Shown here: piece by piece, positions 24,870 through 32,933 of the stretch
Layout of the letters: each line of letters opens with the position of its first letter
How positions within the stretch are numbered: position 1 is the first letter of the stretch
DNA from: Sedimentisphaerales bacterium
Lineage (GTDB): Bacteria; Planctomycetota; Phycisphaerae; Sedimentisphaerales; SM23-30
Reading direction: 5' to 3'
Assembly: GCA_016934515.1 (NCBI GenBank)
Contig: JAFGSR010000149.1
Location: forward strand, 1 to 33,012
Length of the DNA: 33,012 nucleotides
Made by a program: the position numbers and the translations under genes
Notes under the pieces: model-generated
Told to the model about the DNA's origin: nothing
What the model saw: the letters and a program-made list of their open reading frames with translations, nothing else
Databases searched by the model: none

Positions 24870-25688
24870 TTAAAATATCGCCAGCCAATCTATCAATCCG
24901 GAAAGCAATCCTCTTTTGTTAGCATCACGTACTATACCTTTGTGATGCTTGCGAACGTCCAGCCGTGCTAGTTGGGTAGATATAATGGTGTTATCCACGC
25001 CGACATCCTTACTGCGACAGGTTCCGGTTAAAGTTATTACCGTTTCCTCTTCATTGGTAACGACTTTGTGGGTTGCTTCCAGAATCAGGTTGCCGTTGGG
25101 CATCACATCGATAACTTCGGCCTGAATACGCGCCGAAAGAGTGTCAGACCGCTTATTGTCACCCTTTCCTTCAAATTCCCTTTCATACGAAAGACCTATT
25201 TTGGGATCGCCGTTAGGCTGCTTATCCGGACGAAGACTGCCGGAACTGTAACGCAGCCAATCCTGCAAAGCGGCATCAATGGAATATTCTCGTTCGGATT
25301 TGGTATCTTCCTTGGAAGAGTGCTTGCTGACTTCATTAACGATAATCGTAACCAGATCATGCACCCGGACGTCCTTCGGACGCGGCTTATCAACAGCAAT
25401 CCAGGAAGCGCTTTTCCCGCTAATTCGAGGCAAATCCACTTTGTCAACATTAACCGATGAATTGCCCATCGTATTGGAGTTTCCGGAACTGTCGCCGGCA
25501 AAGCTGCGAAGTCGCTGATTACGATTTTCACTTACAGCTCGATTGTAAATACTGTTGGTCGGTGAGTCAGCAAATGAATATGTGCCGGCAATGGCAATAA
25601 TCAGTCCAACCTGAACCAATCGCCAACCTGACAACATGATCACTTCAGTCAGAAACATATTTTTAATTGTCCAGGTTTTCAGATTCAT
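24870..25688 (-). CDS. flgH: Flagellar L-ring protein FlgH, no lipobox
   Basis: FlgH forms the L ring in the outer membrane. The family core is present: RVHDLVTIIVNEVSKHSSKEDTKSERE, LSYEREFEGKGDNKRSDTLSARIQAEVIDVMPNGNLILEATHKVVTNEEETVITLTGTCRSKDV.. and NTIISTQLARLDV. E. coli FlgH is a lipoprotein with a lipobox Cys at the end of its signal peptide; here the segment LSGWRLVQVGLIIAIAGTYSFADS has no Cys, so a normal signal-peptidase-I cleavage (after SFA) is more likely. Its start overlaps the flgA stop (ATGA), with GGGAGATGA as ribosome site; a shorter start at MLSGWR is also possible. At 272 aa it is slightly longer than usual. Confidence 0.94.
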   Translation of the reverse strand: MNLKTWTIKNMFLTEVIMLSGWRLVQVGLIIAIAGTYSFADSPTNSIYNRAVSENRNQRLRSFAGDSSGNSNTMGNSSVNVDKVDLPRISGKSASWIAVDKPRPKDVRVHDLVTIIVNEVSKHSSKEDTKSEREYSIDAALQDWLRYSSGSLRPDKQPNGDPKIGLSYEREFEGKGDNKRSDTLSARIQAEVIDVMPNGNLILEATHKVVTNEEETVITLTGTCRSKDVGVDNTIISTQLARLDVRKHHKGIVRDANKRGLLSGLIDWLAIF

Positions 25689-26875
25689 TTCATCTCCCGG
25701 GCAAATGCTATTTTGCTATTCCGGCTTGCATCAACATCAGCAACTTTCTGATGTTGCCGGCCTTGCCGCTTGATCGATTGCTGTTGATCCGGCTGGTTTT
25801 CACTTTCAATAACTGCCAATTGACCCGGCCCGGTAACCCGCGCCCGAACGATGGTTTTGTTTGGACCAAAACGCACCGGAACAATTTCATTCAGACATCC
25901 ATCAGCCAAAGCCTCCCCCCGCACAGTAACGCTGATCTGACCCACTCTTGAAATAACCTCCACCGGATCATTACGCTTGATTACTCTTAACTTCCGAATC
26001 ATATCAGCAGAAATAACCGCATGTTCAGGAATATGACGGGCAACTTCGTATCCGATAACGCTCTCCAGATTCGTAAAGCCGATGTCCCGATAAGAGGTTA
26101 CCCGGCGGGGAGTAATTTTTACATCATCTTCGGTAATCACTTCCCCGGGAGTTAGCGAACGGGCGGAAACCAACGATTCACACATCAGTTGAACAGTCCC
26201 CTGAACACAAATTGATGATTTTTTCTCCGCCGTAGAACCATCGACCACTTTTGCTTCTGTCGAATTCAAGTCAACAACCTCAAATCTTACATTACCCAGG
26301 GTAGCTGTTGATCGCGGTTTTATTTCAAAACGATTTTCTTCCGCAGGCAATTGCAGAAATTCCCTCTTGCCGCACTGCCATTCAACTTTCAAGCGATCTG
26401 CCGCATAACCGGAAAGTTCCGCAACCGTTTCGGTAAGTTTGTCAGCCAAAGTCGGTCCCAACGGTTCCGTCGACACATTTTCCAGCGGTTCTACTTCGGC
26501 TATAGTGGAACTTTGCGAATCAGCCCGAGCCCCCTCGACAACCAAACGGCAAAAAGCCGCTCCGAAAATGTCCACGGTTGCTGGATTGATTTTGGCTCGG
26601 GCCAAAGCACGGGTAATTTCAAAAACGCCTATCGAATCATTTGCCAAATCAGTTGAATAAGTGTGGATAATGAGGGTTTTTAAACGGCTCTCTTGCTCGT
26701 AATTCTCAGCTACAATGCTCTCTGCAACGTCAGCAAGACAAATCGGCCCGGATTTAACTTCCGCGCAACTGCGCAAACGAATCTCAACAGCCGCCCCCCC
26801 AGCTAACCTTGACAAACCAGCCAAAATTACCGCTGCAATAATCAATATAATAATTTTATTCGAAAAGTTTTTCAT
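25685..26875 (-). CDS. flgA: Flagellar P-ring assembly chaperone FlgA
   Basis: FlgA is the periplasmic chaperone needed to form the P ring from FlgI. A signal peptide (MKNFSNKIIILIIAAVILAGLSRLAGGAA) opens the 396-aa protein. The C-terminal half carries the SAF domain (about 225-290; SARSLTPGEVITEDDVKI..GYEVARHIPEHAVISADMIRK). It is followed by the beta-rich FlgA tail (NDPVEVISRVGQISVTVRGEALADGCLNEIVPVRF, where the family has G....V.V.N..S.K.V.A.V). The last 40 residues are a polar Gln/Arg/Lys extension. The N-terminal half is longer than in enterobacterial FlgA (219 aa), as in other planctomycetes and in spirochaetes. It lies 15 bases after flgG and overlaps flgH by four bases. Confidence 0.92.
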   Translation of the reverse strand: MKNFSNKIIILIIAAVILAGLSRLAGGAAVEIRLRSCAEVKSGPICLADVAESIVAENYEQESRLKTLIIHTYSTDLANDSIGVFEITRALARAKINPATVDIFGAAFCRLVVEGARADSQSSTIAEVEPLENVSTEPLGPTLADKLTETVAELSGYAADRLKVEWQCGKREFLQLPAEENRFEIKPRSTATLGNVRFEVVDLNSTEAKVVDGSTAEKKSSICVQGTVQLMCESLVSARSLTPGEVITEDDVKITPRRVTSYRDIGFTNLESVIGYEVARHIPEHAVISADMIRKLRVIKRNDPVEVISRVGQISVTVRGEALADGCLNEIVPVRFGPNKTIVRARVTGPGQLAVIESENQPDQQQSIKRQGRQHQKVADVDASRNSKIAFAREMK

Positions 26876-26890
26876 TTTTCTTCTTGGAAA

Positions 26891-27700
26891 CTAACGACGT
26901 AAGCTGCTCACCACCTTCAAGTTTTCATCCGCGGCTTTGATGGTCTGAGAATTCAACTCAAAATTCCGCTGGGTCCGAATCATGCCGATCAATTCCTTAA
27001 CCGGATCAACGTTGCTGGCTTCGAGAAAATGCTGAGCCAGGGTACCAAATCCGGCATCGGACGGATTACCCGAAGTTGGCGATCCTGATGCTTCGGTTTC
27101 AACATAAAGATTTCCGCCCACCAGCCGCAAGCCGTGTGGATTAGGAAATGAATAAAGTTCGAACTGACCAAGGTCCTCCAGCGTTCCATCTACATTACCG
27201 GTAATGCGTCCATCACCGGTAATCGTGACGGAATTAAGATCCACTCCCTCGGGCAAGTTAATTGTCGGCTCCAGCAACGGTCCATCGGCAGTAGCCAGCA
27301 CCAAATCTCCCTCGTTGTTACTAATAAAGTTGCCCGCACGGGCATAGACCACACCACCCTCTCCAACCCCATCAAAAGTGGTTAATCGAAAAAAACCATT
27401 GCCCTGAATGGCTATATCCAGAGGCTTGCCGGTTTCTTCCAGTGAACCGGTACGCAAATCAAGCTGCGTATTCGAAACCCGCGCACCCAATCCCACAAAC
27501 AACCCCGTACTGGTTCTCTGACCCAGATTGTTCAAGGCTCCGGGCTGGCGACGCTCTTCATAAAACAAATCCTCAAAGTTCACCCTCGAAGACTTATACG
27601 CGGTGGTGCCGGAATTAGCTAGGTTGTTGGCGATAATATCCAACTGTGTGTCCATCGCTTTCATTCCGGTTGCCGCTGAATGTAATGCCGTTATCGCCAT
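26891..27700 (-). CDS. flgG: Flagellar distal rod protein FlgG
   Basis: This 269-aa protein forms the distal rod. The N-terminal rod signature AITALHSAATGMKAMDTQLDIIANNLANSGTTAYKSSRVNFEDLFYEE is complete, including NNLANSGTTAYK. The middle has GLFVGLGARVSNTQLDLRTGSLEETGKPLDIAIQGNGFF, with the (L)DLAI.G.GFF motif of the family. The C-terminal helix EASNVDPVKELIGMIRTQRNFELNSQTIKAADE is diagnostic for FlgG (SNVD.V.E...MI..QR.YE.NSK.I). The length matches the 260-aa norm, and it stands in the usual flgF-flgG-flgA order, 41 bases after flgF. Confidence 0.96.
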   Translation of the reverse strand: MAITALHSAATGMKAMDTQLDIIANNLANSGTTAYKSSRVNFEDLFYEERRQPGALNNLGQRTSTGLFVGLGARVSNTQLDLRTGSLEETGKPLDIAIQGNGFFRLTTFDGVGEGGVVYARAGNFISNNEGDLVLATADGPLLEPTINLPEGVDLNSVTITGDGRITGNVDGTLEDLGQFELYSFPNPHGLRLVGGNLYVETEASGSPTSGNPSDAGFGTLAQHFLEASNVDPVKELIGMIRTQRNFELNSQTIKAADENLKVVSSLRR

Positions 27701-27741
27701 AATTTTTTCCCGTTTATTTCTTCGTTTTACCTTTTTGCCCG

Positions 27742-28497
27742 TTAACTAACCGAACCCAATCTCGTCACCGCCATCCCCAGCGTTTGATCCTGCAACTGCA
27801 ACGTAGATATATTGGTCTCAAACGACCGCTGAGCCTTGATCATTTCCGTAAGCTGATTAATCGCATTAACTCCCGAATTCTCTAAAGCTCCCTGTTTGAC
27901 AGACGTTTTTATCGCCTGCGGCTTCTGGTTGCCCTCCAGAGAATAAATATTGTTGCCCTGCTTCCTAAGGCCCTTGGTGTCCTCAAAATCCACCACCGCC
28001 AGTCGCGCTACTACATTTCCGTTCTGGCTAACCAGCCCGGCTTCGTTGACATTCAGCGATAAAGCCGGATCAATCTCAATTGTCTGCCCCGTTTCATCCA
28101 GCACCGGCAAATGATCCGTGTTGGTTACCAGCAGATTATTCTCATCCATTGCAAACCTGCCGTCTCGCGTATATTGAACCTGACCATCATTTTGCACCTG
28201 GAAAAAACCTTCACCAGCTAGGGCTAAATCATAAGCATTGCCCGTAATATCCAACGAACCCGGTGAAAAATCGATGTGGGTTGGCAGCGCAAAAGAACCC
28301 CCGCCCAGCTTCTCCAACATTCGGTCGGTAAACTGGCGGGGACCATTCTCACTGGCCTCGGTGGGCCTTGCTTTAAACATAGCCATATCACGCTTGAACG
28401 CGACAGTGTCCGCATTGGCCAGGTTATTCGCTACGACATCCTGTCTGTAGGAATTAGCCAGCGCACCAGCGGCTGATACATACAATCCATATAACAT
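27742..28497 (-). CDS. flgF: Flagellar proximal rod protein FlgF
   Basis: This 251-aa rod protein is a paralogue of FlgG. It has the N-terminal signature MLYGLYVSAAGALANSYRQDVVANNLANADTVAFKRD, the motif YDLALAGEGFFQVQNDGQVQYTRDGRFAMDENNLLVT (family: ..DLAI.G.GFF.V...G...YTR.G.F....G.LV), and a C-terminal helix ENSGVNAINQLTEMIKAQRSFETN. The rod proteins FlgB, FlgC and FliE are not in the window. AGGGATGAG precedes the ATG. It is the second gene of a run that starts with the 66-aa orphan, 16 bases upstream, behind a sigma-54-type promoter. Confidence 0.92.
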   Translation of the reverse strand: MLYGLYVSAAGALANSYRQDVVANNLANADTVAFKRDMAMFKARPTEASENGPRQFTDRMLEKLGGGSFALPTHIDFSPGSLDITGNAYDLALAGEGFFQVQNDGQVQYTRDGRFAMDENNLLVTNTDHLPVLDETGQTIEIDPALSLNVNEAGLVSQNGNVVARLAVVDFEDTKGLRKQGNNIYSLEGNQKPQAIKTSVKQGALENSGVNAINQLTEMIKAQRSFETNISTLQLQDQTLGMAVTRLGSVS

Positions 28498-28513
28498 TGC
28501 TCATCCCTAAGCT

Positions 28514-28714
28514 TTATTGCGCCGGGAACTCCGTCCCGACAGCGGACCGCATCTCCTGAGCCGTCAAAACCATGTGCCGCGCCAGGGCCAACCGGGAGGC
28601 TTCAGCTATTCGCTGAGCAAGTCGGCCCTCGCTTAGGCTCTCCAGCAACACATCCACCTCGGACGCTTCCAGCCCCGAGGGTTTGCCGGTCATGGTTTTT
28701 TTCTCTGTAAACAT
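28514..28714 (-). CDS. 66-aa protein of unknown function at the head of the flg operon
   Basis: I do not recognise this protein. It is 66 aa, has no signal peptide or membrane segment, and after a short basic start (MFTEKKTMTGK) consists mostly of predicted amphipathic helix: EASEVDVLLESLSEGRLAQRIAEASRLALARHMVLTAQEMRSAV. Codon use is like that of the neighbours, the stop is 16 bases before flgF, and its start lies about 75 bases downstream of a strong sigma-54 site, so it is probably translated as the first gene of the operon. Its size and helix content would suit a regulator or chaperone, and FlgM-like anti-sigma factors come to mind by size, but no FlgM motif is visible. An alternative start is ATG at residue 8. 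Confidence 0.65.
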   Translation of the reverse strand: MFTEKKTMTGKPSGLEASEVDVLLESLSEGRLAQRIAEASRLALARHMVLTAQEMRSAVGTEFPAQ

Positions 28715-28802
28715 TATTTCTCGGCTCTTCTATCTAAGTTCCGGCTGCTCTCCGAACAACCCGACGAACATAATTAATGCTAATCCATCCAAATGGCATA
28801 AC

Positions 28803-28818
28803 TGCAAAGGGTGTGCCA
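28803..28818 (-). promoter_or_regulatory. Sigma-54 (RpoN) promoter of the flg operon
   Basis: On the - strand the sequence TGGCAC-ACCCT-TTGCA fits the -24/-12 consensus (TGGCAC-N5-TTGCA) at every position, with exactly ten bases between the GG and GC doublets. Transcription should start near 28791, leaving about 75 bases before the 66-aa gene. Sigma-54 drives middle flagellar genes in many bacteria. An enhancer-binding activator must exist elsewhere in the genome. Confidence 0.8.
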
Positions 28819-28988
28819 AAATGGACCTATAACCAGAATATTTTTCTTCTAATACGCAAAAATACATATAAGTCGTTACTTAATAAAGACTTACCGGATC
28901 ATGGCTTTTGCCCGCCGCAGGAAGGGTCCGATATTTATGCAATTTTTCCCCCTTTCTTGTTCGCGCAGATAATGCGCATAAATAAGCT

Positions 28989-29008
28989 AAAACCGGCAAT
29001 TTTTGCCG
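28989..29008 (-). terminator. Possible terminator after the Minf_1886-type gene
   Basis: On the - strand CGGCAA and TTGCCG pair around an AAA loop and are followed by GTTTTAG, a short T-run. It lies about 85 bases after the stop at 29091. The stem is good but the T-run is weak. Confidence 0.45.
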
Positions 29009-29090
29009 CTCAAAGTCGAAAAACTATCAAAATAGGGGAGATTTAAAATTGAAAGAAGAGGGTTTTAATATCGGGAACGATTTAGCAGTT

Positions 29091-29459
29091 TCAGGAAAAC
29101 GCTTCATCGAAGTCATAAACATTTTCGAAATCATCAATACAATCGCTGGGGGTTTTTTGCATCAAATCGTTATTAACCAGCAAAAAAACGATTTCACCAA
29201 AATCACGAGTGGCTTTGATGTTCCAACTGTTCAGCACATGCCGAGCAAGCATGCCCCAACGCTTCTGGGCCAGTTCACGCAAACCAAAACATAGCTGGGC
29301 ACCGCTGACATGGCTGGGACTATCGTCCTCTTTGGCATCCGGGTAAATCTTATCTACCGTATGGTTTAGCCCTTCGCGAACGAACTGAACAGCTTCAAGC
29401 GGGTATCGCCCGTCATCACGCAAAATCCGCTCTATAGATTTTTTTGGATTTTCCGTCAT
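29091..29459 (-). CDS. Minf_1886-type small protein (Planctomycetes/Verrucomicrobia-restricted)
   Basis: This 122-aa cytoplasmic protein has the pattern I know from the Minf_1886 family (TIGR04138): an N-terminal DDGRYPLEAVQFVREGLNHTV, then HVSGAQLCFGLRELAQKRWGMLARHVLNSWNIKATRDFGEIVFLLV and an acidic end DCIDDFENVYDFDEAF. No function is established for the family to my knowledge. It has no signal peptide, metal site or obvious catalytic motif. It follows metG by 19 bases and is probably in the ricT-metG transcript. Its presence is one of the better taxonomic hints in the window. Confidence 0.85.
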   Translation of the reverse strand: MTENPKKSIERILRDDGRYPLEAVQFVREGLNHTVDKIYPDAKEDDSPSHVSGAQLCFGLRELAQKRWGMLARHVLNSWNIKATRDFGEIVFLLVNNDLMQKTPSDCIDDFENVYDFDEAFS

Positions 29460-29478
29460 TGTATTCAGGTATTAAAGG

Positions 29479-31509
29479 TCAGTGAACACGACTGCCGGGC
29501 TCTGCTCCGTCGTCAACCGTTAAAGCAAAAACATCCTTACCGCCGGGCCCAGCCGCCAGGATCATGCCCTCAGAAACACCGAATTTCATCTTTCGCGGCG
29601 CCAGATTGGCCGCCATTACCATTTTCTTGCCTATCAGCTCCTCCGGTTCATAAGCCTGACGGATGCCCGCCAACACCGTCCGGCTTTCGCCCCCCAAATC
29701 AAGTTCCAGCCGCAGCAGCTTGTCCGCCCCTTCAACCAGCTCCGCTTTAGTAACCTGGGCAACCCGCAGATCAACCTTCATAAAATCATCAAAATTAATC
29801 TGCTCCGCAATCGGCTCGGCATCCAGCGGGCTTGCCTTGGCCGGTTCGCCTTGCTCCTGCTGTTGGTCTTCTTTGCTTTCTTCTATCATTGCTTCCACCT
29901 TCTTCGGGTCCACTCTTTCAATCAAACGCTCAAATGGCGAAACCACGCAATTTTCCAGCATTTTTTCAGAATCTTTCCAGTGCAATGGCTCAATTTGCAG
30001 AATTGCTTCAATTTTCGCAGCAAACCCCGGCAGCACCGGCTTGAGATAAATCGTCAACAGCCGCACCGCGTTCACAGTTGCGGTAATCGTCTCCAACGCA
30101 TGACCGGTATCTTCCTTAATGGCACTCCAGGGCTTACGCTGGTCAACATAGCGATTCACCTGATCCGCCAGCCCCGTTATCCGACGAACCGCCGATGCGT
30201 AATTGCAGGACTCATAATCAAACGCCACTTCATCGGCAGCCTGCTGTAACGGCCCAAGCAATTCTCGAGCTTCATCGGATAGCTGCCCCATTCCCCCATT
30301 AAACTTCTTCACCAGCATCGGCACCGACCGCGAAGCCAGGTTAGCCAACTTACCCACCAGATCACTGTTAACTCGATTAACAAAATCCTCCAGGCTCAAG
30401 TCAATATCTTCCGGACCGGAACCAAGTTTGCAGGCGTAATAATAACGCAGATACTGAGGATCCAGGTGCTTCAGATACGTAGCAGCGTTCACAAAGGTCC
30501 CGCGGGACTTGCTCATCTTCTTGCCGTTAACCGTAAGAAAACCATGGATAAAAATCCGTTTGGGAGTGTTAAAGTTCGACCCCATCAGCATGGCCGGCCA
30601 AAACAGCGCGTGAAAATAAGTAATATCCTTGCCGATAAAATGATAAATTTCACAGTCGGGATTGCACCAATAGTCCTCAAAATTACGCCCCGTCTGGTTG
30701 CAGTAATTTTTAGTGCTCGCTATGTAACCGATCGGCGCATCAAGCCAAACGTAAAAATATTTATCCGTCTCCCCCGGAATCAGAAATCCAAAATAAGGCG
30801 CATCCCGCGAAATGTCCCAGTCCCGCAAACCCTGCTCAAACCACTCCATCAGCTTATTCTGAATCTGTTCGTGAACATGACCGCCACCAATCCATTCTTT
30901 TAACTGCTCGGTAAAATCCGCCAGCTTGAAAAAGAAATGCCTCGAACTTCGCCGAACCGGGCTGTTACCGCAAACACTGCATCGCGCGTCTTTCAGGTCC
31001 ACAGTATTATAAGTCGCATGACAACTCTCACAGGAATCACCATACTGATCCTCCACACCGCACTTCGGACAGGTGCCGCGAATGAAACGGTCCGGCAGAA
31101 ACATCTCGTCATGCTCACAATAAGCCTGCTCCACGTCCCTGCTGTCAATGTGCCCGCCATCCTTCAAACGACTATAGATAAGCTCGCTGAATTGCCGGTT
31201 CTCGTCGGAATGGGTACTGTAATAACTGTCAAAAGCAACATCGAAAGCATCAAAATCGCTTCGATGCTCCTCGTGCATACGCTCGATCAGCTGCTCAGGC
31301 TTAATACCTTCGCTGCGCGCCCGAATCATAATCGGGGTACCGTGTGTATCGTCGGCACAGCAATATATACAATCGTTGCCCCGCATTTTTTGAAAGCGTA
31401 CCCAGATGTCGGTTTGAATATACTCCACCAGATGGCCAATGTGTATCGAACCATTCGCATAAGGCAATGCCGCCGTCACCAAAATTTGTCGTGCTTTAGA
31501 TTCTTTCAT
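29479..31509 (-). CDS. metG: Methionyl-tRNA synthetase
   Basis: This class I aminoacyl-tRNA synthetase charges tRNA-Met. It is 676 aa, the size of the E. coli enzyme (677 aa). HIGH is at residues 23-26 (YANGSIHIGH) and KMSKS at 331-335. The zinc knuckle Cys residues 147, 150, 160 and 163 (CPKCG.. and CESC) mark the form with an intact zinc site. The C-terminal EMAP-II-like tRNA-binding domain (about 570-676; FDDFMKVDLRVAQVTKAELVEGADKLL..) is joined by a Gln/Glu-rich linker. It starts at ATG 31509, 42 bases after ricT, and is followed by the Minf_1886-type gene, so the three likely form one housekeeping operon. Confidence 0.98.
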   Translation of the reverse strand: MKESKARQILVTAALPYANGSIHIGHLVEYIQTDIWVRFQKMRGNDCIYCCADDTHGTPIMIRARSEGIKPEQLIERMHEEHRSDFDAFDVAFDSYYSTHSDENRQFSELIYSRLKDGGHIDSRDVEQAYCEHDEMFLPDRFIRGTCPKCGVEDQYGDSCESCHATYNTVDLKDARCSVCGNSPVRRSSRHFFFKLADFTEQLKEWIGGGHVHEQIQNKLMEWFEQGLRDWDISRDAPYFGFLIPGETDKYFYVWLDAPIGYIASTKNYCNQTGRNFEDYWCNPDCEIYHFIGKDITYFHALFWPAMLMGSNFNTPKRIFIHGFLTVNGKKMSKSRGTFVNAATYLKHLDPQYLRYYYACKLGSGPEDIDLSLEDFVNRVNSDLVGKLANLASRSVPMLVKKFNGGMGQLSDEARELLGPLQQAADEVAFDYESCNYASAVRRITGLADQVNRYVDQRKPWSAIKEDTGHALETITATVNAVRLLTIYLKPVLPGFAAKIEAILQIEPLHWKDSEKMLENCVVSPFERLIERVDPKKVEAMIEESKEDQQQEQGEPAKASPLDAEPIAEQINFDDFMKVDLRVAQVTKAELVEGADKLLRLELDLGGESRTVLAGIRQAYEPEELIGKKMVMAANLAPRKMKFGVSEGMILAAGPGGKDVFALTVDDGAEPGSRVH

Positions 31510-31551
31510 TGGAAAATTTAACTACTAAACCAAAAGAAAACAGGAATCATT

Positions 31552-32862
31552 TTAATTGCCTTCTCCGCCAGATGCGGAATTACCGTTGCCCGACCGACCT
31601 GGGCTCTGCGAATCACCTCCGCCAGACCGCTTTTTCTTTTTCCTTCGGCGGCGACGCTTCTTCCGTGGCTGTTCACCGGATTGGTCACTTGATTGGCCGC
31701 CTGATTGGGCACCTGATTGATTATCTGGTTGATTATTTTGTTGATTACCCGATTGATCTCCTGATTTTTCTTTTAATTGCTCTTGTGATTGTTCTTTTGA
31801 CTGCTCGCCCTGCTGATCTCTCCTGGACTGATCATTATCCCGCTGTGCCAACTCACCGACACCGTTGGTTTTTTTCAGTTCCTGTCGTTGTGTTTTTTCG
31901 CGGAAAGTCTGCTGTTCGACAGGACTGGGCTGTTGCAGATTCCTTTCCAGAATTTCTTCCACACTTATCGCAATAATTTTTCCCGATTCAAGTCTCATTT
32001 TCACCAGTTGAGTAATCACCTGGGTTTCCAAAACCTGACCGATGCCCTGCTCGGTTCTCACCCAACTGTTGCTTCTGGGAAGTTTTTTATTAAGCTCGGT
32101 ATATACTTCATCTTCATAACGCAGGCAGCATTTCAGCCGACCGCAACGACCAGAAATTTTCGTCGGATCCAACGTCGCTTTCTGAAGCTTGGCCATACGC
32201 ATGTTGACCGGCTGCAGAACTTTCAGAAAATTTTTACAGCAGCACTGTCGCCCGCACGTTTCATAATCGCCCACCAGCCGCGCTTCATCACGCGCACCAA
32301 TCTGTCGCATCTCGATACGAGTCTGATATTGCTGGGCCAACTCCTTAACCAAATCTCGAAAATCAACCCGACCTTCCGCCATAAAATAATATATAATCCG
32401 GTCCCCACCAAAAAGATGCTCCACAGAAACCAGATGCATTGGCAACTTATGTTTCTCTATCAGATCCCGGCAATAATTCGCCTCTTCCCGGGCATTTTTA
32501 TCCAGGTGTCGCTGCTCGTTAAGATCCTGATCGTTAGCATAGCGAACAAAACGACCCTGACTTGTAAATGGATAGTTGGGACCACTCTTCTCAAAATAAG
32601 AGTCAATTTTCTCTTTCGGAATAGAGCACTGGCCCCGACGGTGATAAAATGGACACACCATTTGCCCAATCTCCAGGCCCCGTTCGGTGTGGACTACTAC
32701 ATATTGATCTGTTGGGGGAATTTCTCTTTCCGCGTGCCTGAACGAACCAAGCAATCCCATTTTACCATATCGGACCAGCATAGTTCGTTCCCGGGTTCGG
32801 GATGTTCCGCCCGATGGCGGGCGAACTTGGGATTCTTTGGGAGTGGAAAAATCTTCTGTCAT
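31552..32862 (-). CDS. ricT: PSP1-domain protein, RicT (YaaT) family, with a long disordered tail
   Basis: The PSP1 domain (about residues 28-260) has all the family marks: VVVHTERGLEIGQMV, FGGDRIIYYFMAEGRVDFRDLVKELAQQYQTRIEMRQIGARDEARLVG, and the two cysteine motifs CGRQCCC (203-209) and GRCGRLKCC (239-246). In Bacillus subtilis RicT works with RicA and RicF in a complex that binds iron-sulfur clusters and affects RNA maturation by RNase Y; a role here is inference. Residues after about 305 are a disordered tail, Gln/Ser/Asn-rich and then strongly basic (KKRRRRRKKKKR). An ATG at 32781 (MLVRYG) begins the conserved part and may be the true start, since the 27 codons before it contain a GC-rich hairpin and no ribosome site is clear. 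Confidence 0.88.
   Translation of the reverse strand: MTEDFSTPKESQVRPPSGGTSRTRERTMLVRYGKMGLLGSFRHAEREIPPTDQYVVVHTERGLEIGQMVCPFYHRRGQCSIPKEKIDSYFEKSGPNYPFTSQGRFVRYANDQDLNEQRHLDKNAREEANYCRDLIEKHKLPMHLVSVEHLFGGDRIIYYFMAEGRVDFRDLVKELAQQYQTRIEMRQIGARDEARLVGDYETCGRQCCCKNFLKVLQPVNMRMAKLQKATLDPTKISGRCGRLKCCLRYEDEVYTELNKKLPRSNSWVRTEQGIGQVLETQVITQLVKMRLESGKIIAISVEEILERNLQQPSPVEQQTFREKTQRQELKKTNGVGELAQRDNDQSRRDQQGEQSKEQSQEQLKEKSGDQSGNQQNNQPDNQSGAQSGGQSSDQSGEQPRKKRRRRRKKKKRSGGGDSQSPGRSGNGNSASGGEGN
31676..31800 (-). repeat. Degenerate tandem repeats coding for the Gln/Asn-rich tail of RicT
   Basis: On the + strand GATTGG or GATTGA recurs at roughly 12-base steps (for example GGATTGGTCACTTGATTGG), which reads on the - strand as repeated DQSG, NQ and SGxQ units. 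The phase is kept throughout, so the repeats are translated. Confidence 0.6.
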
Positions 32863-32933
32863 AATATAACTGTCTATCTAACAGGAACTAACGTCAAAAA
32901 CGTCTGGTTCCTTATCATTAATTTTGAACTTAT

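Larger units (their letters stand above)
28715..29090. other. Non-coding region upstream of the flg operon
   Basis: The 376 bases hold the sigma-54 promoter (28803-28818) and, at the far end, a possible terminator for the gene above (28989-29008). Between them (28820-28985) is AT-rich sequence in which an enhancer site for the sigma-54 activator might be sought; I see no clear palindrome there. No gene is supported. Confidence 0.55.

Noticed and set aside
28777-29046. 89-codon + strand open frame in the region upstream of the flg operon
   Set aside because: It has no ribosome site, no family likeness, and covers the sigma-54 promoter and a terminator-like hairpin.
31676-31800. Repeat array considered as CRISPR
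   Set aside because: The units are about 12 bases, degenerate, without spacers, and in frame with the RicT tail.
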